A DNA stretch of 64,000 nucleotides from Leptospira sp. 96542 (GTDB lineage: Bacteria; Spirochaetota; Leptospiria; Leptospirales; Leptospiraceae), in NCBI GenBank assembly GCA_029310945.1, contig JARJFC010000004.1, forward strand, positions 62,001-126,000, given 5' to 3'. The position numbers and the translations under genes were made by a program. Positions 31,272 to 39,676 of the stretch are shown piece by piece. Below the pieces are notes generated by a model, which made no database searches, was not told the DNA's origin, and saw only the letters and a list, made by a program, of their open reading frames with translations. Positions within the stretch are counted from its first letter, which is position 1. Each line of letters begins with the position of its first letter.

Positions 31272-31549
31272 TTAAAGCAGTGGTCTAAATGGATCTCGAA
31301 TTTTTTCATCCACTTCCATTTGGGCAGTCTCCGAAATATTAAAATCGACAATAGATTTTGCCTTTAACTCGTCCACTTTTCTGACGAGCATAACTGCAGC
31401 CACCATGGACTCATTTTGTTTTCCAAGGTTCTTATGGTAATTTAGTCAATGCATCTAAACTGCTTTTCCGATCAGAAGCAACAAAATCAATTGCTCTTTC
31501 GTGGCACGATTTAACCGTTTAGCGATAAATTTCTATAAACTAGATCCAT
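31272..31549 (-). pseudogene. Decayed ORF, frameshifted
   Basis: Coding-like stretches run through successive frames on the minus strand: MDLVYRNLSLNG from 31549, RLNRATKEQLILLLLIGKAV ending at 31455, and an open frame from 31445 to the stop at 31272 containing GKQNESMVAAVMLVRKVDE and ending KIRDPFRPLL. The amino-acid composition is normal in each piece and stops are avoided until the switches, so at least two frameshifts are inferred. I recognise no family. The 421 bases between the SEC-C gene and the antitoxin gene hold this relic and the toxin-antitoxin promoter; I see nothing else there. Confidence 0.4.
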
Positions 31550-31567
31550 ATTTGTTTTTAAAAGTAT

Positions 31568-31606
31568 TTGACTATTCCTTTTCCTGTATTACACTTTAAT
31601 ACAGGA
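31568..31606 (+). promoter_or_regulatory. Promoter and palindromic operator of the RHH-PIN pair
   Basis: A -35 box TTGACT at 31568-31573 and a -10 box TACACT at 31590-31595 (16-base spacer). A perfect inverted repeat of two 10-base arms, 31582-31591 and 31597-31606, with a 5-base spacer, straddles the -10 box. The right arm also contains the AGGA ribosome site of the antitoxin gene. The layout fits autorepression by an RHH protein. Confidence 0.6.
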
Positions 31607-31614
31607 TTAAAAAT

Positions 31615-31833
31615 ATGAGAAAAGTAGTTTCAATCAGTCTCGATGAAAATCTAGACTCCCTCCTAATTAAAAGCGCAAAAAAACAAAAAATTGCTAAAAG
31701 TGAAATTATAAAACGAGCTCTTGTTCAATATTTTTACCTTAATAATGCAAAATCAATTCGTGCAAACTTACAAAAATTTGCAGAAAAAGCTGGGTATTTA
31801 AGCGAAGATGATATCTACAACGACATCTCGTGA
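31615..31833 (+). CDS. Ribbon-helix-helix antitoxin
   Basis: 72 residues of the CopG/RHH type: N-terminal beta strand RKVVSISLDENLDSLL, then two helices (KKQKIAKSEIIKRALVQYFY), the DNA-binding arrangement, and a C-terminal tail (AGYLSEDDIYNDIS) that would bind the toxin. The stop overlaps the toxin start as GTGA, so translation is coupled. Immediately upstream is a palindromic operator. The gene is AT-rich relative to the housekeeping genes, consistent with transfer. Confidence 0.82.
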   Translation: MRKVVSISLDENLDSLLIKSAKKQKIAKSEIIKRALVQYFYLNNAKSIRANLQKFAEKAGYLSEDDIYNDIS

Positions 31834-32228
31834 AAATAATATTAGACACCAATGTATTATTATCCAATTATCTATTTCAAGGATATACAGCAGATGTTTT
31901 TGAACATATTTGGCTAAATCATGAAATATTTCTTTCAGATTGGATCCTAAATGAATTCAAGGAAAAATGCCAAAATAAATTTAAAATCTCGACTATACTA
32001 ATAAATGAAATTTTAAAACATTTAAAACAAGGTTCTAAAATCGTTAACCCAACGGGAACTATACCCATAGAATGCCAAGATCCTGACGATAATAACGTTC
32101 TCCATTTAGCAAAATTTATAAATGCAAATTTTATCATTACAGGCGATAAAGATCTATTAAATATGAAACCATTTAACACCACCGAAATCATTTCACCTAG
32201 AGATTATAAAATTAGATACCTAATATAA
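31830..32228 (+). CDS. PIN-domain toxin
   Basis: 132 residues starting with GTG. PIN ribonuclease fold with the acidic residues expected: Asp in IILDTNVLLSNYLF near residue 6, Glu in WILNEFKEKC near residue 44, and Asp near residues 90-107 in CQDPDDNNVLHLA and ITGDKDLLNM. The N-terminal LDTNVLLS and the length match the VapC-like group annotated as putative toxin-antitoxin PIN proteins. It is coupled to the RHH gene. The cleaved RNA is not predictable from sequence. Confidence 0.82.
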   Translation: MKIILDTNVLLSNYLFQGYTADVFEHIWLNHEIFLSDWILNEFKEKCQNKFKISTILINEILKHLKQGSKIVNPTGTIPIECQDPDDNNVLHLAKFINANFIITGDKDLLNMKPFNTTEIISPRDYKIRYLI

Positions 32229-32316
32229 CTACTTTTTTAATGTTTTTATCCTACAATATAGTAACTAACTTTTAAAAAACATCATTCACTTACCACTCTA
32301 TATAATTTAATGAATC

Positions 32317-33645
32317 CTAACCAACAACCCCAAACAAAACCTTAGCCACTTCTTCGTATTCTTTGGTAATTTTTGAGTTTGGTTTACGGATTGTGTAGGG
32401 GGATGGGCCATCTTCATTCAAATAAAGAAACAAATTTGTAGCAATCTCGTGATGGTGTTTGATTTCCAAATTTGATTCAAACAAATCCTCATACCACTTA
32501 TCTTTCGTTAGCTTCCTTATTTCATCCCGTTTGACATCTTTAAAATGTTTTTGGCTGGTTTCGTCCGTATAAGCATTGTTAAAAAGAATGGGCAATACTT
32601 CGGGACCTGTGCCCGATCGTTCTAACCAAACTTCTGGTAAAAATTTATCTAACACTTGTACAGCGTTATGGATTGCCTGCGCCGCTTGGTAATTCACCGG
32701 TAAAAGAACAGCATCCGCCACAGAAACTCCTGTTTTGCTAAAAAAACTCCAATTGGTCGGGCAATCGATGAGGATATAATCAAAAAGTTTCTTTTTGGTA
32801 AAGGCTTCGAGTACCTTTTTAAATTTTTTAACCACTGCAGGTGTGACTTTTTTTGCAGCCAAATTGGGGTCATCAAACCGCTCATCACCCGCAATCAAAA
32901 ACAAATTATCTTTGATCTTTTTGGCGCTTAGATCCGATTCCAATTTTATTTGGAATAAAATATCAAAAATACTTGTTTTGTTTTTTTCAGACTTATACCC
33001 GAAGGAATCCGTTAAGTCTCTTTGTTGCGGATCCAAATCCACAAGTAAAACTGACCTGCCCATATTGGACAATACACCCGCTAAATTTCCTGTTGTGACG
33101 GTTTTACCAACTCCACCTTTATTATTATAAACCGTAACGATAATTGTTTTATTTTGTTTTATATATTTTTTAGGTTTTTGTAATGTTTTTTTTAAATTCG
33201 AAAAAACCTTATTTGCATCTCTTGAAAGAGAAATAATGGGAGTGAGTGGATAAATAAAATTTTCTTTGCGTTGGAAGACCTGAACATTTTTACCATTGAT
33301 CAATACCCCATATTCTGAAGAATGCAGATTTTTTGACTTCATATAACCAAACAATTGTTTTTTTGCAAGTTTATATGCCCTACCATTTACATCGGATAAA
33401 TTCACTTGGTTGGATTTAGATTCAATGATAATGAACGGAGAATCATCTAAATACAAAACAAAATCGGCCTCGCCCCCCTCCCCGTCCCTTGGTTTGTTTT
33501 GGTACTCGTTCTGCGCATAACCCAAAAATTCAATCAAGGGTATCACTAGTTTTGCGTCTACTTCGGATTCTTTTCCGTTGCTTTCCAATGATTTAAGTAT
33601 GGATTCAAAATTAGCTTTTGGATTTGCCATTGGTTTAGGAACCAT
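32317..33645 (-). CDS. HsdR N-terminal-like nuclease domain fused to ParA ATPase
   Basis: 442 residues in two parts. Residues about 10-135 resemble the N-terminal domain of type I restriction R subunits: a PD-(D/E)xK-like core with GGEADFVLYLDDSPFIIIESKS (Asp, then E-S-K). Residues about 165-430 are a ParA/Soj-type deviant Walker ATPase: VYNNKGGVGKTVTTGNLAG, LLVDLDPQQRDLT and the DYILIDCPTNWSF Walker B region. No ParB, parS-like repeat or HsdM/HsdS is adjacent. The start region (MANPKANF) could begin at residue 7. The ParA part suggests a partition or positioning role, the N-terminal part a DNA-end or methylation-linked one; neither is demonstrated. Confidence 0.85.
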   Translation of the reverse strand: MVPKPMANPKANFESILKSLESNGKESEVDAKLVIPLIEFLGYAQNEYQNKPRDGEGGEADFVLYLDDSPFIIIESKSNQVNLSDVNGRAYKLAKKQLFGYMKSKNLHSSEYGVLINGKNVQVFQRKENFIYPLTPIISLSRDANKVFSNLKKTLQKPKKYIKQNKTIIVTVYNNKGGVGKTVTTGNLAGVLSNMGRSVLLVDLDPQQRDLTDSFGYKSEKNKTSIFDILFQIKLESDLSAKKIKDNLFLIAGDERFDDPNLAAKKVTPAVVKKFKKVLEAFTKKKLFDYILIDCPTNWSFFSKTGVSVADAVLLPVNYQAAQAIHNAVQVLDKFLPEVWLERSGTGPEVLPILFNNAYTDETSQKHFKDVKRDEIRKLTKDKWYEDLFESNLEIKHHHEIATNLFLYLNEDGPSPYTIRKPNSKITKEYEEVAKVLFGVVG

Positions 33646-33787
33646 TTATCCAAACATTTGTTCCACTGGGGAAGCAAAAAACCTGCAAATCCTAATTCAT
33701 AAAATCAGTTTTTTTCTTTTCACCGCATAAAAAAAGATTTTATTTCAAAATTTCAAAATTCAGACAATGGTTAAAGGAGCTCTCCCA

Positions 33788-34621
33788 GTGTTAAAAAAAA
33801 TCATTCTATCATTTAGTTTCATCTTCATTTTTTCCTCTTGTGCCATCTACCAAGCCAAGAGAGTTCCAACGAATAATCTTTCCAATGTTCTAAAAAACAA
33901 AGATCTATCAAAATCAAAACAAAACGTACTCTTCCTAGGTGATAGTATCACTCACGGACGGGTAAGTTACGACTTCGTAGATTCTCTTTCAAAAAACCAA
34001 ACTTTATCAAAATACAATTTCATCAACGAAGGAATTAATAGCCGTTTGTCGAATCAGATACTCGAACAATTGGATAATACCATTGCCTTAAATCCCGAAT
34101 TTGTGTTCATCCTAATTGGCACCAATGATCTCAAAGCGACATTGAGTGAAAATGAATATAACAGATACAAATCTTTGTGGAATTTAACAGAACCAGTTAG
34201 CTTAGAATCATACAGTAATCATTTAACAAAAATTATCCAAACAATAAAGAAAAACACAAAAGCAAAAATCGTGGTGTTCTCTCTCCCATTATTAGGAGAG
34301 GATAAAAACTCAGAACCTCTCAAACGCTCCCAATTATTTTCAAATCGGGTCAAAGAAATTGCAAATTCGGAAAAAGTAATTTATAAACCACTAAATGAGA
34401 TGATGGTGCAAGAATTTGACAAATCTGGTAAACCCAACGGCAAAACCTACACACAAAGTACAGCGAATATGTATTTAACTATACTCAAGTATTTTTCTAC
34501 AACCTATTCCTGGAATCAGTTGGGTGAATCCAACGGTTATTATTTGTTAACCGACGGTATCCATTTGAATGAAAGGTCGGGAATGTTACTTGAATCTTTG
34601 ATTTTGAGCGAGTTAAAATAA
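33788..34621 (+). CDS. SGNH/GDSL hydrolase lipoprotein
   Basis: 277 residues from a GTG start with an AAAGGAG site 9 bases upstream; an ATG at 33767 has no ribosome site. The lipobox is FIFSSC near residue 17. SGNH blocks: GDSIT (catalytic Ser) near residue 51, a Gly-containing INEGIN, GTND (Asn) near residue 114, and DGIHL (Asp/His) near residue 259. Such enzymes are esterases or lipases of the envelope; the substrate is not predictable. It starts a plus-strand cluster with gaps of 4 to about 50 bases. Confidence 0.85.
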   Translation: MLKKIILSFSFIFIFSSCAIYQAKRVPTNNLSNVLKNKDLSKSKQNVLFLGDSITHGRVSYDFVDSLSKNQTLSKYNFINEGINSRLSNQILEQLDNTIALNPEFVFILIGTNDLKATLSENEYNRYKSLWNLTEPVSLESYSNHLTKIIQTIKKNTKAKIVVFSLPLLGEDKNSEPLKRSQLFSNRVKEIANSEKVIYKPLNEMMVQEFDKSGKPNGKTYTQSTANMYLTILKYFSTTYSWNQLGESNGYYLLTDGIHLNERSGMLLESLILSELK

Positions 34622-34625
34622 CAAA

Positions 34626-35732
34626 ATGAATTATTTAAGAATAGAAATTTTATTCCTCATTAGCTTTTCTTCACTTGCCTTCTCTTGTGCCCCGCTGGGA
34701 GAGTTTTTCAAAACAGATAAATGGGTGGGTGGTAAAGGTGAATCACCAAACATTACGCTCGATCCAAACAAAAAAAATGTTGTTTTACTCGCTGAAGAAA
34801 ATGGAACAGAGATTACAGATTTACTCATTCCATTTTATTTGTTTTCGGAAACGAAACAGTTCAACGTAATCATCGCATCTAAAACAAACGAGCCTATTTC
34901 TGTTTGGAAAGGGTTATACTTAATCCCTCATATTAAAATTGAGGATATCAATTTTAAACCAAATGTCATCGTAATCCCAGCAACCTTTTTTCCGGAAGAT
35001 AAAACCTTAATCGGTTTTATTCAAAAAAACGTATCTGCCGAAATTCTTTCTGTTTGTGAAGGTGCAAGGCTCGTAGCCAATTCAAATTCTTTTGATGGTT
35101 TTCAAATCACCACACATGCTTCCGCCTTACAAGAATTAAGATCAAATTACAAACAAATGAATTGGTTGGACAACAAAAGATACTTAGTAGATAGAAATTT
35201 AACTTCGACAGCTGGAGTTTCCTCCGCGGTAGAAGGCAGTTTGTTTGTAATCCAAAAAATTTTGGGTGAACAAACCAAAAACCAATTATTAAAAAAAATC
35301 CATTACCCAAAGGATAACATAAATGAATCACATATTTCAAGAGCGATTGGTTTTATGGATCAACTTTCTATCGCAAAAAAAGTAATCTTTGGCAAGAACC
35401 AAACAATTGGAGTGGAACTAAACCCCGATGCAGACGAATTCATCTTGGCTGCCTATTTAGATTCCTTCAATCGAACCTTTCCACTAAGAATAGAAACGTT
35501 TGGAACTGGCGTAATCCGTAGTAAAAACGGACTCATTCTTTACCCAACAGCCAAAAAAAAGGATTATGACTTAATTTTATGTGAGTCAGATTGTGCGGGC
35601 TTCGTCGGAACATTTCAAGAGAGGAGAACAATCATTAACTCCAAATATGCTTTTGATGCCGCGTTAGATTGGATCAAACAAGATCATGGTGAATCCTTTG
35701 CGGATATAACCAAAAAACTTCTGGATTACTAA
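34626..35732 (+). CDS. Tandem DJ-1/PfpI-like lipoprotein
   Basis: 368 residues. Signal and lipobox end FSSLAFSC at residue 21. Residues about 45-215 form a DJ-1/GATase1-like domain with the nucleophile elbow LSVCEGARLVANS (Cys near 142). Residues about 230-360 look like a second, degenerate copy: IGVELNPDADEFILAAYLD, then DLILCESDCAG, without a clear elbow. DJ-1 family members are chaperones, deglycases or AraC-type sensor halves, nearly always cytosolic, so an exported lipoprotein form is odd. Four bases after the SGNH gene. Confidence 0.75.
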   Translation: MNYLRIEILFLISFSSLAFSCAPLGEFFKTDKWVGGKGESPNITLDPNKKNVVLLAEENGTEITDLLIPFYLFSETKQFNVIIASKTNEPISVWKGLYLIPHIKIEDINFKPNVIVIPATFFPEDKTLIGFIQKNVSAEILSVCEGARLVANSNSFDGFQITTHASALQELRSNYKQMNWLDNKRYLVDRNLTSTAGVSSAVEGSLFVIQKILGEQTKNQLLKKIHYPKDNINESHISRAIGFMDQLSIAKKVIFGKNQTIGVELNPDADEFILAAYLDSFNRTFPLRIETFGTGVIRSKNGLILYPTAKKKDYDLILCESDCAGFVGTFQERRTIINSKYAFDAALDWIKQDHGESFADITKKLLDY

Positions 35733-35764
35733 TTCTTATTGGCATTGTAAACAGAGTCTGGTGT

Positions 35765-38425
35765 ATGAAAAAAATTGGTTTATGCATTCTATTTTCGATA
35801 TTTTGTGCATTTGAACTGAGTAATGTCATCGCACAATCCCTCATCAAAGTTCGGTTTGTACTACTGAGTTCAGAATCAGGAAAACCACTAAAAAACACGA
35901 CGGTTGTTTCCAAACAAGGCAAAACTTCTGGTATTACAAATAATGAAGGGGTCGTAGAACTGCAGTTTGTTACTACTGGTTATTATGATTTGCGAATTGT
36001 CCATATGGATCGTGTGGAAACCATCAAACGAGAGGTCAGGTTTAACAACCAAGAAATCATCATCAGTTTATCGGAGGAAACGAAACAAGGAATCCTTGTT
36101 AGTGGAGAACGTGACAAATCCCAACTTTCGAGATATGGGTTAAACCAAGAGGAAATCAAACGAATCCCAGGTGTAGCCGGCGATTCACTCAAAGCCATCC
36201 AGACTGTCCCTGGAGTCGTCGTCGGGGTTCCTGTTGGAATACTTCCTTCGGTATTCACCAATATCGGAACAGGATTACTCTCAGGCACACCCTATTCTAA
36301 CTCGGACAGAGGTGACCTTTCTATCAGGGGTGGGGGCACGAGGCAAAACCAATATTTTTTTGATGGATTTCCACTTCCTTACCCATTTCATTTAGGCAAC
36401 CAATCATCAGTTCTCAATAATAATTTAATACGATCATTTGACTTGTACAGCGGTGTATTCCCAGCTAAATATGGTTTTGCGACAGGTGGTGTCATCGCCA
36501 TTGAAGGCACAGACAAAGTGCAAGAAAACAGAACCATTGTTAATATCAATTTCTTTTTGGCAGATATTTACAACCAGCAAAAACTCACACCTTCCCTTTC
36601 GATGATAACTTCAGGAAGGAAAAACTATCCTAACTTTATTCTTTTACAAACCTACCCGAAAGGAATTCCAGAAGATGCCAAATACGCAGAATACCAAGAT
36701 TTTCAGTGGAAACTCATCTGGGATATCACAGAGAATCACCGACTAACTGTACAAACATTTGGTACTCGGGATAGGCAAGCCTATACCCGTGAAAAATCAA
36801 ATTACGAACGCAATGGTGATGACCCTAGACCACCAACAGGACTGGATAGGATGTTTCGAACCGATGGTGTTCGTTATATTTGGAAAGGCAATAAGTTTCG
36901 AAATTCGATATCACATTCAAGAACAGGCTTCGATGAGTTTTTTGAATTGAAAGTCTCAAATCCCCTCACCGCTGAAACCATTTTTGGATTACAAAATCGA
37001 ACTTCTGATACAATCTATTATACGGAAGAACGGCTAGAATGGGAGTTAGTCGAGGATTTTATCAAACTCGAAGCCGGTGTACAATCAAGAACGCGCGAGG
37101 TTAGCCTCAAAGGAGAAAATATTTCGAGTAACAACCCACTCTTTGCCAATTTTTTTAATGATTTACTTTTATCTAACGATCAGTTTCGCTCAGTCATCGA
37201 TGGAGATAAAATTCGATATGCTGAAATGAGTGCATTTGCCGAATTTCAAACAAAATGGCATGGTTTTCGGTTCACTCCTGGTGCTCGAGTAGATCAATTT
37301 TCAGGAAGCGGGGAGGTAAATCTTTCACCGCGAATTGTCGGTGGTTACGTAATAGAAAACACAAAGACAACCATTCTCGCAGGACACGGTGTACACTACA
37401 ACAGCCCTTCTTCTGTAGAACAAATGTCAAATCGCTCAGGCAATCCAAATTTATTTATGGAACGATCAGAACACAACACCATTGGCTTAGAACAAGAGTT
37501 GCCCCAAGGATGGGTTTTTAAAATCGAAGGTTTTAGAAATTTATTTCAGAATATCATTGTACCAGATAATTTTATTATCAATCCTTATTCACCTAACGAC
37601 GACTTACGAGTAATTCTAAACAACCCGAACAATGCTCTGCAAAATCCTTTAAAACCTCGTAATCTTTACTATTCCAATTCGGGTTATGGGCATTCGCATG
37701 GTTTCGAAATATTTATAAAAAAGACAAAAGATCCGAGAGAGTCTTCAGGTGCATTCGGTTGGTTATCATATACAAATTCGATTACAAAAAGAATTAATAA
37801 CCAAAGTAGATTAACTTCGGATGAAAATACAGATCGAACCTTACTCAATAACACAAGGACGATCTTAGCGCAGGCAAAACTAGGAACAAATTATATCAAT
37901 TATTACGACGATAACCAAACTGAGATTATTTACAATAATGACAAAGAAGAATTTTATGACCTAGATAGAAGGCATATTTTAAACCTTGTTTTCGGTTATA
38001 AATTCAACCCGAAATGGCAAATCGGAGGAAGGTTCAGATACTTTTCTGGAAATCCTTATACTCCGATCATAACATCCAATCGAGCTTCGCAAGCTGCGAG
38101 TGCTGGAATCAACTTATACTTTCCCGAATATTCGAAAAGTTTCAATAGCGAACGTTTTGTACCATTCCACCAAATCGACATTCGTATCGATAGTTTTGAT
38201 ATCTATTCATGGGGTTATATCAATGTTTATTTCGAATTTGTGAATGTATATGGAAGGCTCAACGAAAATGGATTCACTTTCGATAATTTTAGTCCTTATT
38301 GGCGAGGTTCAAATCCAAAACCTGTTTACGACAATATTAACTCGCCTTACATCCAATCGCAAAGACCAAATGGTTCTATAATAAACTTACCTTTAATCAA
38401 TCTGGGAATGGAGGTTCGGTTTTGA
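35765..38425 (+). CDS. TonB-dependent outer-membrane receptor
   Basis: 886 residues. A Sec signal ends near residue 23 (VIAQ). Residues about 27-105 form a carboxypeptidase-D regulatory-like beta domain (SSESGKPLKNTTVVSKQGK). The plug domain follows with KRIPGVAGDSLKAIQTVPG and RGGGTRQNQYFFDGFPLP near residue 195, and the rest is a 22-strand-type barrel ending INLGMEVRF with the terminal Phe used by BAM. Substrate unknown; no TonB-ExbBD in the window. The lipoprotein gene behind overlaps it by 4 bases. Confidence 0.88.
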   Translation: MKKIGLCILFSIFCAFELSNVIAQSLIKVRFVLLSSESGKPLKNTTVVSKQGKTSGITNNEGVVELQFVTTGYYDLRIVHMDRVETIKREVRFNNQEIIISLSEETKQGILVSGERDKSQLSRYGLNQEEIKRIPGVAGDSLKAIQTVPGVVVGVPVGILPSVFTNIGTGLLSGTPYSNSDRGDLSIRGGGTRQNQYFFDGFPLPYPFHLGNQSSVLNNNLIRSFDLYSGVFPAKYGFATGGVIAIEGTDKVQENRTIVNINFFLADIYNQQKLTPSLSMITSGRKNYPNFILLQTYPKGIPEDAKYAEYQDFQWKLIWDITENHRLTVQTFGTRDRQAYTREKSNYERNGDDPRPPTGLDRMFRTDGVRYIWKGNKFRNSISHSRTGFDEFFELKVSNPLTAETIFGLQNRTSDTIYYTEERLEWELVEDFIKLEAGVQSRTREVSLKGENISSNNPLFANFFNDLLLSNDQFRSVIDGDKIRYAEMSAFAEFQTKWHGFRFTPGARVDQFSGSGEVNLSPRIVGGYVIENTKTTILAGHGVHYNSPSSVEQMSNRSGNPNLFMERSEHNTIGLEQELPQGWVFKIEGFRNLFQNIIVPDNFIINPYSPNDDLRVILNNPNNALQNPLKPRNLYYSNSGYGHSHGFEIFIKKTKDPRESSGAFGWLSYTNSITKRINNQSRLTSDENTDRTLLNNTRTILAQAKLGTNYINYYDDNQTEIIYNNDKEEFYDLDRRHILNLVFGYKFNPKWQIGGRFRYFSGNPYTPIITSNRASQAASAGINLYFPEYSKSFNSERFVPFHQIDIRIDSFDIYSWGYINVYFEFVNVYGRLNENGFTFDNFSPYWRGSNPKPVYDNINSPYIQSQRPNGSIINLPLINLGMEVRF

Positions 38426-39075
38426 AACTGCACCCTTTCATTTTTTTTTCTATTTTTCTTCTTTTATTCGCAACTTGCGAGGATGGTGAAAGTTTAAAAA
38501 AGAAAAACGAATCAAACGAACTTTTATTTTTAGTTTCCATACAATACATACGTTCACTTGGCAATTGTAAACGAATCGAAACGCAAGAAAATTCTGGAGT
38601 GATCACCACAACTTGTAGTCGCACGCCGAGTGGAGTATGTAATGTTGAATCATTATTTTATACACAAGCAGATCTATCTTATTCAATCCGTGAAGGTCGC
38701 GATATAACCAATGTTTATCCCGAATGTTTCGAAAGTTTCATTCAATCTGGCATTCCTAATCTAAAAATCACCACGGAAGAAAATAAAACTAAGATGAGAA
38801 CATTAAATCAATTTGTGGTTGTGGAATCTTGCGAAATGGAAGGACTCAGTTTGCCTTCAAATGAAAGATTGGCAACTTACCATGAGATACAGTTTTTAGA
38901 ATCTCCCAAAGGCAAAATTGGGCTCGCAGCAAAGTTCATCACCGGATTTGCTTTGGCACAAACAACATCCAAAGCCAACGCAAATCAATGTTTAGACAAA
39001 GTTTTTTCACAAAAAGAATTAGAACTAATCACTTCTGTGCAAACAAACTCCGTTTACATTCAAAAAAATTTGTGA
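38422..39075 (+). CDS. Putative lipoprotein, 217 aa, after the TonB receptor
   Basis: Starts with TTG overlapping the receptor stop (TTGA); a GGAGG site lies about 9 bases upstream, inside the receptor gene. The signal FFSIFLLLFATC ends with Cys near residue 18. The mature part contains several Cys (GNCKRI, TTCSRTPSGVCN, VESCEME) and no recognised domain. Translational coupling suggests it works with the receptor, perhaps as an accessory surface lipoprotein; this is inference. Confidence 0.7.
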   Translation: MKLHPFIFFSIFLLLFATCEDGESLKKKNESNELLFLVSIQYIRSLGNCKRIETQENSGVITTTCSRTPSGVCNVESLFYTQADLSYSIREGRDITNVYPECFESFIQSGIPNLKITTEENKTKMRTLNQFVVVESCEMEGLSLPSNERLATYHEIQFLESPKGKIGLAAKFITGFALAQTTSKANANQCLDKVFSQKELELITSVQTNSVYIQKNL

Positions 39076-39116
39076 ATTGTGATTGCGAACAATTTATTGC
39101 CTGAAAGGATTAATTT

Positions 39117-39620
39117 GTGTTCGGATTCTATTTATTCATTTTCCAAATTTTCATTTCCACCATTCAATACGGTTTTGTTTGGCCAAACACCCTACACGGA
39201 CCTTCACAATTTTTCTTTTGGTGGACCGCCATTTTTTCATCGATATGGATTATTTTATTTTTTATTTTCGGATTAGGTTTTATTGGGATCTTCTTAAAGG
39301 TTCCAATCCTTGGAATCATATTACAAGGGTTCAATGACAGAATCAAACGGCATGGTTTTTTTCAATTTTTAATACAATATATTTTGGTCTGGGTTTTTTC
39401 ATCAGGTTCTCTACTCGTTGGAACCTACCTTATCGGGTATTCCAAACTGAGTCACGAATGGATCCCTTATTTGGGTTTGTTCCTTATTTTAGAAGCAATG
39501 TTTGTAAAACAAATCATAAACAAAAATAGAGGGCAAAAGTCCCAATTTCAATTCCACATTTTACAACCTCAGAATTTGGAAAAAAATATCCCCGAAGAAA
39601 AGGACATCACTCCAAAATAA
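39117..39620 (+). CDS. Membrane protein, 167 aa
   Basis: GTG start with an AAAGGA site 8 bases upstream. About four hydrophobic segments near residues 1-20, 33-60, 85-105 and 112-130, then a hydrophilic tail. No motif recognised. Between the lipoprotein and msrA genes on the same strand with gaps of 41 and 56 bases, so probably in the same transcript. Confidence 0.6.
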   Translation: MFGFYLFIFQIFISTIQYGFVWPNTLHGPSQFFFWWTAIFSSIWIILFFIFGLGFIGIFLKVPILGIILQGFNDRIKRHGFFQFLIQYILVWVFSSGSLLVGTYLIGYSKLSHEWIPYLGLFLILEAMFVKQIINKNRGQKSQFQFHILQPQNLEKNIPEEKDITPK

Positions 39621-39676
39621 ACTGGTGCAATGAGAAAAATACCGATCCAAAATTCAATCGGAAGGATCTAAAGTCT

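Noticed and set aside
30971..31288. A 105-residue plus-strand frame in the accessory patch
   Set aside because: The minus strand holds the SEC-C frame with a ribosome site and a recognisable motif; the plus frame has neither.
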